Positions 1 through 10,130 of a DNA stretch of 64,000 nt are shown here, in pieces. The notes beneath the pieces were generated by a model. That model was given only the letters and a program-made list of their open reading frames with translations, searched no databases and was not told where the DNA came from. The stretch comes from Pelodera strongyloides (Eukaryota; Nematoda; Chromadorea; Rhabditida; Rhabditidae). A program made the translations under genes and the position numbers. The stretch covers positions 1 through 64,000 of the forward strand of contig JAANDG010000261.1 in the NCBI GenBank assembly GCA_036852015.1, written 5' to 3'. Position 1 is the stretch's first letter. Every line of letters begins with the position of its first letter.

Positions 1-170
1 ACATGTGTTGGTACCCCTGTTTAAATGAATTGTTCCAAATCATTCAGTATATTGCATTCGATTTTCGAATGGCAGTGTACATTTGTAAAGAACCAACAAA
101 TTTGAACCAATCAAATGATTGGTCATTAGTACCACGTCCAAGAATGTGAAGACATTGGACTCTTTGCTCC

Positions 171-215
171 CATTCTACGGCGTGCTTGTTGCACACCTTG
201 AATTCCCGCTGGTTT
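171..215 (+). repeat. cap motif copy 1
   Basis: A ~45-bp motif starting CATTCTACGGCGTGC and ending near GAATTCCCGCTGG, followed by a TGTGTTG-rich tract. Further copies are at 786-830 (minus), 2941-2981 (minus), 3238-3281 (plus) and 6199-6243 (plus). Confidence 0.85.
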
Positions 216-785
216 CGCTGTGTGTTGTTGTGTTTTGTTTTTTTATTAGTTCAATAATTACATATACACAGAAAGTCAAGAAAAATGCCCATCATCAAGA
301 TGGGTATCAACCGTTTGATTGTATTTAATCTTTTTTTCCTTTTTTATTTTATATTCTTATTTTATTTAAGCGAACGAAGTATCGCGAATATTCAAAGGCT
401 TGTGAACAAGCCTATTCCAAAACACATACATACAAACAGATATTTAATAAACAGAAGCGTACCAATAACTGCATTTGACACATATGGAAAGATGTAAACT
501 TCAAATCAATTAAGAAATTTGATGCACGAAGATTTTAGGTGGATACCGAACCATCCGACCGTCTGGACTTAGTTTACTTTGATAACAATGGCTTGTTCAC
601 AAGCCTTTGAATATTCGCGATATGTTCGCTTAAATAAAATAAGAATATAAAATAAAAAAGGAAAAAAAGATTAAATACAATCAAACGGTTGATACCCATC
701 TTGATGATGGGCATTTTTCTTGACTTTCTGTGTATATGTAATTATTGAACTAATAAAAAAAAACAAAACACAACAACACACAGCG

Positions 786-830
786 AAACCAGCGGGAATT
801 CAAGGTGTGCAACAAGCACGCCGTAGAATG
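786..830 (-). repeat. cap motif copy 2
   Basis: Mirror copy of the 171-215 motif in the right arm of the palindrome. Read on the minus strand it is followed by a TG-rich and then a T-rich run, like the other copies. Confidence 0.85.
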
Positions 831-1000
831 GGAGCAAAGAGTCCAATGTCTTCACATTCTTGGACGTGATACTAATGACCAATCATTTGATTGGTTCAAA
901 TTTGTTGGTTCTTTACAAATGTACACTGCCATTCGAAAATCGAATGCAATATACTGAATGATTTGGAACAATTCATTTAAACAGGGGTACCAACACATGT

Positions 1001-1985
1001 GATTTAGTGTCAAAAGTATTCATTTATTCATCTGAACAGGTATTTGAATCTTTCAAATATCCAAACCTGAACCTCTAAAAGACGATCCTTTTTTCCACTG
1101 AACCTAAAACTTTGGTTGTGTACACACAACACATTTCACCAGAAATGTAGGTACAAATGGTAACTACTACATATTTGGAACAACTACGGTATGTCTGAGA
1201 CAATGTTTGGAATGTAAAGATTAGAAAACAATATAAGACAACGAACACTGGTAGTGTGATAAGTGAATCAGATGTCATTAGCATTTGTAAGTTTGGAAAA
1301 TTTCAAATGTTTCGCAGATAAATATTTTCTTAGAAAGAACCCATCAGAAACACATTACAAAGGTGACGTGTAATGTAATAAGTCAAACAATGATTGTTTC
1401 AATCAGACGAGAATTCTATTTCAACTATGGTATGAACGATAACTGCAAAGCAATGTATTGCTTATTGTTAAAAACAACTTTGGAACCGATGCAATTCGAA
1501 CTTCACCCTAGTTTGTTATATCTATTCCAATAGAACTTACCATCTTAATAATTTTCAATAGCATGGAACTTGAACCAATAGCTTATTATTTTGTAATGAT
1601 TCTTTTGCAGTGTGATTATTTTTAACACTTGCTGTGCACACTTCGTGCACCAATTGTGTGGATTTGGCTTACAAAATAGACATTTGACTATTTCAGAATC
1701 CTTCTGATTCAGTATATTGTTCAGCTAAACAGTCTAAACCAGTTATGTTTCGATACACACGTGTGAACCATGTAAACTATCCAGCACAGAAGTTACAAAC
1801 GAATGGGTAATCAACACCTTTACATATTGATATTATTTAACCGACTGATATTGGCGTGATGTGCCTTGCACACCAAGTTTTGGAACTAGAAGGAAGTATA
1901 TGATGCCGGCACAATGCCCCGGTGGAATATTTAACACTTGGTGAATATGGAAAGCATAATATTGTTACTAGAAAAGTAAACTTGA
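1001..1985. other. no gene seen
   Basis: AT-rich sequence between the palindrome and the A-rich tract. I see no convincing exon, RNA or repeat. The only open frame, a 69-codon minus-strand frame near 1075-1284, has no recognisable features. Confidence 0.5.
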
Positions 1986-2930
1986 AAACTAAATTAGTGC
2001 TAAATAGAAAAGTATAATATTGTTAAATAAAAAAAAAAAAGTAAAAAAAAAATAACTAGTACAAAGCACAAGTATTAAAAAAATATAGAGATACAAATCA
2101 GTTAAAAGAAAAAATATAAAGGTACAAATCAATTAACAGAAAAAAAAAGTACAAAGATCGAAAACAATTAACAAAAAAAAGGTATAAAAACCCAAATCTT
2201 AAAAGAAAAAAGTGTAATGATCCAAAAGAATTACAGAAGAAAAAAAGTAAAAGCAATTTAAAAAAAGTTTGATCAAATGTTTAGACAACCAAGCAAACCA
2301 AGCGACGTATCAAAGAAAAAGTATTGGAAACCATTTGAAAAAGTTTAAACAAAAAACAATAAAGAACCAAAATGAAAAAGAACAACTGTAAAAAAGAATT
2401 ACAGAAGAAAAAGTATTGAAAAGCGTTTAAAAAAGTTTAAACAAAAGTATTAAAAAAAGAAAGTACACAGATGCAAAAGAATTACCGAAGAAAAAGTATT
2501 CAACAGCATTTCAAAATAGTTTAAACAAAAAGTTTAAACTTCCAAATGAATTACAGAACACAAAAGTATTGAAAAGCATTTAAAAACGTTTGAACAAAAC
2601 GTGCAAACAACAAAAAGTAATAAGAAAGGAAGTATACATATCCAAAAAATATTTAGGTATTAAAAAAAAGTACTTAAAAGTAATATAAAAAAAGGTTGAA
2701 TACAAAAAAATAAACAACCAAATGGTGTTTCAAAGAAAGAAGTATAAAGATCCACAAGAATTACAGAAGAAAAAAAATTAAAAAAAAAAATTAAAAAGTT
2801 TAAACAAAATGTTTAAACAAAACAAAAGAAGTACCAAAGAAAAAGGACTAACAATAAGAAGTACCAAATTAATTGTCCAAAGGATCCAATGGAATTACAA
2901 AAGTACAATGAACTATTCAGAACTATACAC
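1986..2930. repeat. A-rich degenerate repeat tract
   Basis: Nearly 1 kb of strongly A-rich sequence. It holds loosely repeated blocks of the type GTATTGAAAAGCATTTAAAA, TTTAAACAAAA and GAATTACAGAAGAAAAA. It ends at the minus-oriented cap motif at 2941-2981. On the minus strand it is therefore the T-rich tract that follows that cap. The 103-codon open frame at 2809-3120 is lysine-rich low-complexity translation of the tract and is not called as a gene. Confidence 0.75.
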
Positions 2931-2940
2931 ACCTAGCAAG

Positions 2941-2981
2941 CCGCGAGAATTCAAGGTGTGCAACAAGCATGCCGCAGAATG
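2941..2981 (-). repeat. cap motif copy 3
   Basis: Reverse-complement copy of the cap motif (GAATTCAAGGTGTGCAAC core), with several substitutions relative to the copies in the palindrome. Confidence 0.8.
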
Positions 2982-3237
2982 GAAGCTCGGAACCAACAAG
3001 TTTCATTCGGATGTAAATTCGAATAAATTAATTATGTTATGTACAGTATTGAATGTAAAACAAATGCTTTATGTAGATACCAATTTAGGAAGAAGATCTA
3101 GTAAAAGATTAAGATATTAAGCTGAAAAGCAAGTAGTTCGGCTCAATATCGCTGATAGATTTCTTTAGTAGCCTAGAAATAAAGACTTGGAAAAACTCCT
3201 CAACATTGTACGCCAAAAATACTTGTGCTATTGCTTC

Positions 3238-3281
3238 CATTCTACGGCGTGCCTGTTGCACACCTTGAATTCCCGCTGGTT
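3238..3281 (+). repeat. cap motif copy 4
   Basis: Plus-strand cap motif preceded by GCTATTGCTTC and followed by (GT)n and then a 36-bp tandem repeat. Together with the inverted copy at 2941 it forms a divergent pair about 300 bp apart. Confidence 0.85.
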
Positions 3282-3300
3282 ATGTGGTGTGTGTGTGTGT

Positions 3301-3414
3301 TAGTTTATTTGTTGCTTCGCTTGTTTAAAAAATTCATAGTTTATTTGTTGCTTCGCTTGTTTAAGAAATTCATAGTTTATTTGTTGCTTCGCTTGTTTAA
3401 GAAATTCATATTGT
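3301..3414 (+). repeat. 36-bp tandem repeat, 3 copies
   Basis: Three direct copies at 3301-3336, 3337-3372 and 3373-3408, each beginning TAGTTTATTTGTTGCTTCGC. One A/G difference separates copy 1 from copies 2 and 3, and a short partial copy follows. The array starts straight after cap motif copy 4 and its GT run. It has an open frame because the unit is a multiple of three, but I do not regard it as coding. Confidence 0.9.
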
Positions 3415-5559
3415 GTTTGTTTGTAGCTTCCATTTTTTTAATATAAGAATATCTCTTTTTTTTTGCGTTGCAAAAATTGCTGAAAACCATAAGTCCACGG
3501 TTGTAATTTTCTTTCTTTTTTTGCGTTGCAGAAATAAGTTTCAGGACACTGATTTGTTTTCGTTTCAAAAAAAAACTGAACTGTAAAGTCATAATGCGCT
3601 CGGTTACTTTTTTCATATGGAACCAATTTTGAAATAGCGCTATGCATTGGAAGTTTCAAATTGCATGAATGTACTAAACATGCTGATTATTCACAAGTGT
3701 CATTAAATCGCCACCTTTCCCATAATATTACAAAGATATGCACTGTAATAATAGTGGAGGAATATTTCTAGGTTGATGTATTTGTATACTTACATGGTAA
3801 TGTTTTCAGATCTATGCTGAAATGTCTGAATAATATAACTCAATGATTAGCTTATTTGCGGCTAAAACACATTCACTCTTTGTGCACTGATTTCGATACA
3901 CTTTTCAGTTTTGCTGGCCCTTAAATAAAAGTTGAAGGTTCACTATTATGCTTGTGGTTGAAAGAAAGCATTCTGAGTTGTGAAATGACTTCGTATTAGT
4001 TGATTGTACGATTTTTTTTTCTGGCAAGAAACCGGACATTTGTATCTTTTGGTGTAACCAACCTTCCAAAAAGGTATATTGTGTCTAGAAACGTCATACG
4101 TTGTTTTCGAAATAGTTCATGCTTGTTTATTCACACGTGAAACCATTTGTAGATTTGTGGTAAATGAAAGTACAATAGGGCACATGAAAGACTAGGTATT
4201 TCTTGGTCATTCTCTTGGCGTTGCCGGTAGTGTTAACCTTTTTGAACCATAATGTGCTATACACAAAGTAACATGCATAAATACAGGAACCTTTAGTGAT
4301 TCCTATCAAACACTTATGGCAGCAATCAGTCGCTGATTGTATCGAAGGTGTAAATTTTACACCCAAACCTGTTGGAACCTGTGTTGTTGTCTAGATAACA
4401 GCCGGTATAATATCCGATTTTGCCATACATGCCTGTAATGGGTGTATTGCAAGTAATAGTGTATAGTAAGTGCAAGTGAATGAATATGGTCACAAGATTT
4501 GTGATATAGAAGCCCCGCAGGTGTGCCATTAAAATGTTTCAAAGTATTGAATCTTTCAAAGTATTGAATCTAACCATCGAACTTGTCACCAAGGATTCAA
4601 ACCAAAGAAAACGGTGTAACAACACCACTGGGCAAAACTTTTAAATTGAATAAACGAACGGAAATAATTTAGCTAAAATGATGGAATAGCACTACGTCCA
4701 TTAACTGCACCATGAAACCCAAATTATGTTAGCGCTGTCGCGCTAACAAAGGATAAAGTGTATATTACTATGTTTTCTAGAGAACACTGATGAAAAGCAG
4801 CCGATGTTAGCGCTGAAAACCTTTATATTTTATATATTAACAATCTTGATTACTATTACCACCCTTTCCTGACTCTTTTCCAAAATGTAGGCAATTCACC
4901 CTAGTCCCGGGCGAGTTAGTTTTGATCGGTGAGCGAAGACTCACAAGTGAACTTGCAGGTCTGGCCGTCAGAGAACACACAAGAGTATGTAGGACTTGTG
5001 GAGAGGTAGAGTAGGTGGCTTTGCACAGACTGGATGATGGCCAATCACTAAGATTTTCTCACCATTTCACCTGTGGTCTAGTGGATATGTTGCCATAACC
5101 ATATTTGATTGTAATAATTAGCGGCAATGAAATATACAAAAAAAAAATCAGTTTGAATACTTATACCACAGTCCTTTCAGAGTTTTTATGTTTTTTTTTT
5201 CCCGCAGACCCGTGATTTAGGAAACATTGTTATTGCAAACTGTGTTTCAAACATTTGCGGGCATTCACCCCTCTTGCACAAAAGACTGTTGAAAATACTA
5301 TTCACTCAAGCTTACTCAAGAAAAGTGCATTTTCTGACAACGGCATAACCGACCCCGGACACAAAAAGTGTGGGAAAAGCAAGACGGAAAGTTCACGATC
5401 CGGGAACTCCAGATTTTTAAATAAAGTATTACAATGCACATAGTGATTCAAGTGAACTTGGTAAGATGTGAACATGCCAAAGGGAATCAAGTGAGCATGG
5501 CTCATTTTTAGCATTCGTGACACAATCGGGGTATGAATCTCATTATCGGCGGTTTCTTT
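3415..5559. other. no gene seen
   Basis: AT-rich intergenic sequence. Two diverged T-run/GCGTTGCA blocks occur near 3450-3560, and a GC-richer block near 4905-5060 has no supported reading frame. No tRNA, promoter motif or mobile element could be assigned. Confidence 0.45.
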
Positions 5560-5831
5560 CTCCATCCATCTTTTGTCTAATTCTATTACTCTTACTATCT
5601 TTTCCGTTCTTATTCCCTTTTAACTTTATCTTTTGTCTTTTCATTTCTTATTTCCTTTTTACTTTATCTTTTTTTATTTCCTTTATCTTCCTTTCTTATT
5701 TCCCTTTATCTTTTCCTTTCTTATTTCCCTTTATCTTTTCCTTTCTTATTTCCCTTTATCTTTTCCTTTCTTTTTTTCCCTTTATCTTTTCCTTTCTTAT
5801 TTCCCTTTTTTTTTTTCTTTTCTTTTTTTTT

Positions 5832-5862
<31 letters not shown>

Positions 5863-6110
5863 CTTTCTTTTTATTCCTTTTTTTCCCCTTTATCTTTTCC
5901 TTTTTTATTTCCCTTTATCTTTCCTTTCTTATTTCCCTTTATCTTTTCCTTTCTTATTTCCCTTTATCTTTTCCTTTCTTATTCCCTTTTAAACTTTATC
6001 TTTCTTATTACCCTTTATCTTTTCCTTTAATATTTCCATTTATCTTTCTTATTCCTTTTATCTTTTCCTTTCTTATTCCCTTTTAACTATATCTTCCCTT
6101 TCTTTGTCTT
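5560..6110 (+). repeat. pyrimidine tract with ~25-bp tandem repeat
   Basis: More than 500 bp of almost pure C+T on the plus strand. Much of it is made of tandem units of the type TTATTTCCCTTTATCTTTT(CC), broken by a long T run near 5810-5860. Overlapping Phe/Leu/Ser-rich open frames cover it but reflect composition. A cap motif follows 90 bp downstream. Confidence 0.9.
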
Positions 6111-6198
6111 TATTTTTCCCGTTTCCTTACTACTTTTGTATTCTTCTTCTTCTTCTTTCACGGGTGTATTTTAGATTTTTAGCTGAAGCTATTGCTAC

Positions 6199-6243
6199 CA
6201 TTCTACGGCGTGCTTGTTGCACACCTTGAATTCCCGCGGGTTA
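6199..6243 (+). repeat. cap motif copy 5
   Basis: Plus-strand cap motif preceded by GCTATTGCTAC and followed by a TGTGTGTGTATGTG run. A 59-bp tandem array begins after that. Confidence 0.85.
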
Positions 6244-6267
6244 TGCTGTGTGTGTATGTGTGTTGTA

Positions 6268-6562
6268 GTCAATCCTCCCTCATTTTGGTCTAAGTTGGAC
6301 ATATCGTGGAAATTATAATACATACAGTCAATCCTCCCTCATTTTGGTCTAAGTTGGACATATCGTGGAAATTATAATACATACAGTAAATTCATTCCTC
6401 ATTTTGGACTAAGTTGGACATATCGTGGAAATTATAATACATACAGGCAATCCTTTCCTTATCGTGGTCTAAGTTAGACACTTTGTGGAAATTAAAATAC
6501 ATACGGTAAAAACTATTTGGTTGTTGAGGTCCAGAAAAGACATGATGTGAGAATCATAATAC
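6268..6562 (+). repeat. 59-bp tandem repeat array
   Basis: About four to five head-to-tail copies of a 59-bp unit containing TCATTTTGGTCTAAGTTGG and ATCGTGGAAATTATAATACA. Copies 1 and 2 (6268 and 6327) are identical or nearly so; copies 4 and 5 are diverged. The array continues in diverged form at 6783-6905. Confidence 0.9.
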
Positions 6563-7190
6563 ATGGTTCCTAGAATAAACCAAGGTACCTAATGCCCACA
6601 AACAATGCGTTCACGTAGTTTTTTAGTAAAATATTTACCTATACAGAAAGGGTGTCTTGTAAAAGCACAAGATAATATAACTAGCTGCTTACTGCTAACC
6701 ATCAGCAAGATGGGTATGTTCTGGAAACAATAATACATGATTTCTAGAAGAAACCAAGATGCTAACTTACACACTGGTACCTAAAAATGTATTCATTCCT
6801 CATTTTGGACTAAGTTGGACATATCGTGGAAATTATAATAAATACAGTCAATCCTTTCCTTATCGTGGTCTAAGTTAGACACGTTGTGGAAATTATAATA
6901 CATACGGTAAAAACTATTTTGTTATTGAGGTCCAGAAAAGACGTGATGTGAGAATTATAAGCTAGAATAAACAAAGGTACATACTGGTACCTAATACCCA
7001 CAAACAAGATGTAGTTTTTTAGTAAAATATTTACCTATACAGAAAGGGTGTCTTGTAAAAGCACAAGATAATATAACTAGCTGCTTACTGCTAACCATCA
7101 GCAAGATGGGTATGTTGTGGAAACAATAATACATGATTTCTAGAAGAAACCAAGATGTTAACTTACACCTTGGTACCTAAAAATGCCCAT
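6500..7190 (+). repeat. higher-order duplication of ~300-400-bp unit
   Basis: The stretch 6500-6790 (GTAAAAACTATTTGG, CCAGAAAAGAC, GTAAAATATTTACC and others) recurs in the same order at about 6905-7185 with small differences. Diverged copies of the 59-bp unit separate the two. This suggests amplification as a higher-order unit. Confidence 0.8.
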
Positions 7191-8355
7191 AATCTTCGTA
7201 TGGTAAAAGACATGCTGGTATGATTTCTAGAATAAACCAAGATGCGTCCTACTGTGGTAATAATAAAAAACGTGATTTCTAAGACAAACCAAAGTAACTT
7301 ACATACCCAAGAAAGAATGCCATAAAGAAGATGGGTATTTTGTTGATATAAGAATACATTAATTCCCAGATCGAAACAAGATTCTTGGGTACCAGTACGT
7401 AAGAAAAATATCCACAAACAATAGGGGCATATTGTGGCATAATAATGCATACACTTAGAAGCTCCTTACACGGTACTCAAGAAAAATGTTCCAACTGGCG
7501 TATTGCTTTGGACGATTATAGATTTTGAACTTAAACCATTTGTTGTCACGATGTCACGAATACTCAGTACATATATCAGTCATGACTAGAACCTGAGTGT
7601 GGAACTTGCCATCTGGAACGGCCTACCTCTCAGGATCTCGGCGGAACATGTCATAAAAAACTTCATATTTATATTTGTGCTACTGTTGCTTTACTCGACA
7701 AAACTATATATTTTTTCTCATGAATTGTATGTGTGCGTAATAAACTATTATTATAGCAGTGTACCTCCTTTAATAAGCGTGAATGCTCTTGAAGCATTAG
7801 CAAAAGGCAGACTGTGCAAAATTATCTAATCTTATATTAGTGCACAAATAACACAGGTTTTGGAGCCGCGAAGGCACTGCTGCAGTGTTTGCAGATTGTA
7901 GAAGTCATTCTACGTTATGGTCCAACGTAAGAACTCCAGAGGTAGAAATAAAGAATTTCTGAGAACAGGTTCACAGCCATCAACCAGACGGCTATGCCGC
8001 CTGAGACGTCTTCATACCAATGCAACATATGTAACGTATATAAAAATATATAGGAATAAAGATGAACATCTCCCTTTTACATGAGAATATTCTAATTTGA
8101 GCGTCGGCACTCTTTTATACCAAAGCGGAACAATTTGTGCGAGTGCTAGCGCACGCTATAGCTATAGTTACTCTTTTATACAATACGAAGATAACAAGAC
8201 AACAAATGTGCAATATTGGAGAGTATTGCATTTTACTTTGTTTTATAAAAAGTGGGATGAAAAATGAGCTAAAAGGCTTAAACCAGTAATTATATTAAAA
8301 AGCTGTAAGAAAAGTTATTACGTACCGCATGCGCCTGCTATAAATAAATGCACAG
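7191..8355. other. no gene seen
   Basis: Diverged continuation of the repeat region to about 7450, then AT-rich sequence up to the zinc-finger gene. A short block near 8110-8180 repeats the phrase CTCTTTTATAC about 60 bp apart. No exon is supported. Confidence 0.4.
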
Positions 8356-9116
8356 GTGTCATTCGACATCATGTTGTCTTCTGGTGCGGCTGCTTTTCCT
8401 ACTACACCTGAATCTAAGCATATGGGACCTATCAAGAAGCGCCAGCCGAAAATACACAACTGTACTCTGTGTAAGTTACCGTATTCCACCGGTTTCAATC
8501 TACGCCGACACCTCAAATCCGCCCATGATACTAAGCTGGAAGACACACAAAAAGTGCCAGCTTCGACCCCATCAACCAAAGACTCTCTCAACGAAGTTGG
8601 ACGCTTCGCAATTCATATGGACCCCAGTAATAAAAACGTTTACATCCGTATTTTGTGAATAAATAATTGTTTCAAATGTTTGTACTTTAAGTCACTTGGT
8701 TTAAAACCAGATGTTTATCTATCTCACTTGATCATTCGTTATTTCTATTTTCATGCGAAAATGCTGTGATAGTCATCTTTGTAAACGTTCGACTCACTAT
8801 TTATTAATACTTTTTCAGAATGGTTACCCAAACCACCAAACTTGTGGCATATGTTAGACCCAGACGGTCTGCTGGCAGCGAAATTCATTGGATTTCCTTC
8901 CTAGACCTTTATAAGCAAATTTATAAGCTAGCTGCTATAACACCTGCAAACGTCTACGACTTAGCGGATGACATTGTTTCTGGAGCTGTGTCAATTAGAA
9001 ATCGAAAAAGGACCATGGAACTCGCAAAATGTCCTGGTGGTGTAGGCCCCAGGGCTGACTCTTTCTTCTTCAACCATCGAGGTCAAAGGCATGATTTACG
9101 TTTTTCAATATTCTGA
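8356..9116 (+). CDS. small C2H2 zinc-finger protein, two or more exons
   Basis: Exon 1 (8356-8654, GTGAAT donor) and exon 2 (from 8819, acceptor TTTTTCAG) join in phase and give about 198 residues if the frame runs to the stop at 9114-9116. Near residues 36-56 there is one Cys2-His2 finger: CTLC, then a 12-residue spacer with Phe and Leu, then HLKSAH. The rest matches no family I know. A possible third exon (acceptor at 9151, open to a stop at 9307, with the WATPLQHPYLQTF segment) may replace the end of exon 2, but no donor gives a clean phase. A one-finger protein in such a repeat-rich place could be a nucleic-acid-binding protein or a transposon relic. Confidence 0.5.
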
Positions 9117-9659
9117 TGGACTTGATATACATGAATTATTTCAGTCTACTAAATACACGTTTTATCTACGAAATACACGATTTAGAACAAGTGTCGCGAT
9201 GTACAACCAAGACATGGGCCACCCCCCTTCAACATCCATATCTGCAAACTTTCCTTGTGGGAACTGACGCCCTTCCTGTGGAAAATGTTGAAATATTGGT
9301 TAAATAAAGGTTTACATGTACTTGTTGCACATAAGATTAAAGTGCGCGCAAAAGCTGCACTGCATAGTAGAAAATAGTATTGCCAACGCAGAGGGTGCAG
9401 ACGGTTAGACAGGGAAATAGTGTGCGAAAGTTATAGACACCAGACATGTACTTTCATAAAAAGAAGTAATAAGTATTAATAATAAAATGAAATAATAATG
9501 ATAATAATGACAATAATGATAATGGTAATAATAATAATGATAATGTAGTAAACTATGTAAATAATGTTGGAACTTCACAAAAGGGTGGGTATCAGTACGG
9601 ACAAACGGTGAGTCATCATCGGCAAAATTAGTCCGTACAGGTACCCCCCTTATCTCTCT

Positions 9660-10130
9660 CATTTTCACCTACCTGTAACGCGAAGTTCGGATTCTGGAGT
9701 AGAAAACGTGGTTAACACGCCAACCAAAACGGGACATATAATAAGTAGGCAGACCACAAGAAACTGCAAGAAATGTGGTGAAAAACACAATTAGTATTTT
9801 GACATGCAGACAGGGAGGGGGTTCCTTATGGTTACTGTGCTCCATAAGTATAAGTGCATGGAGAGTAAGGACTCCCAAAATACTAAATTTCTTCTGAAAA
9901 TCATTAGATTTCATTTGGGTATTTCGGCGTTCTTTACTTTGTGGTTGTCCATTTCCGCAAACCCTATCACATTTTTGTGTGCCCATTTATTTATGGGACG
10001 CGCTATGTGGTTACGTCATCTCGAACTTCTCATTCACTGTGGAAAACCACATGACAAACACTTGTCTTATATGTGAAGATTAACGTTGGAGGGTATGTTG
10101 TCGTAGGTCATGGTTTGATAGCGTTTTGTT
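9660..10130. repeat. segment shared with 24,705-24,970 (receptor duplication)
   Basis: Receptor exon 5 and its flanks here match 24,705-24,970 closely. The second copy lacks part of the internal sequence between about 9795 and 9985. This marks the downstream edge of the duplicated serpentine receptor genes. Confidence 0.8.

Larger units (their letters stand above)
1..1000. repeat. 1-kb near-perfect palindrome (foldback), arms ~412 bp
   Basis: Positions 1-412 are the reverse complement of 589-1000 apart from scattered single substitutions and 2-3 bp indels. Base 1 pairs with base 1000 and about base 412 pairs with 589. The unpaired centre (413-588) is 176 bp and non-coding. The arms contain the CATTCTACGGCGTGC cap motif at 171 and 786 and a T-rich (A-rich in the other arm) stretch. 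No transposase is visible, and the short open frames in the arms are mirror shadows. The left end coincides with the window edge, so the true element could extend further left. A foldback-type non-autonomous DNA element or a head-to-head duplication are both possible. Confidence 0.9.

Noticed and set aside
2809..3120. 103-codon Lys-rich frame
   Set aside because: Composition of the A-rich tract plus the inverted cap motif; no conserved residues.
5517..6086. 189-codon and 119-codon Phe/Leu/Ser open frames
   Set aside because: They are translations of a pyrimidine tandem repeat and have no codon or splice support.
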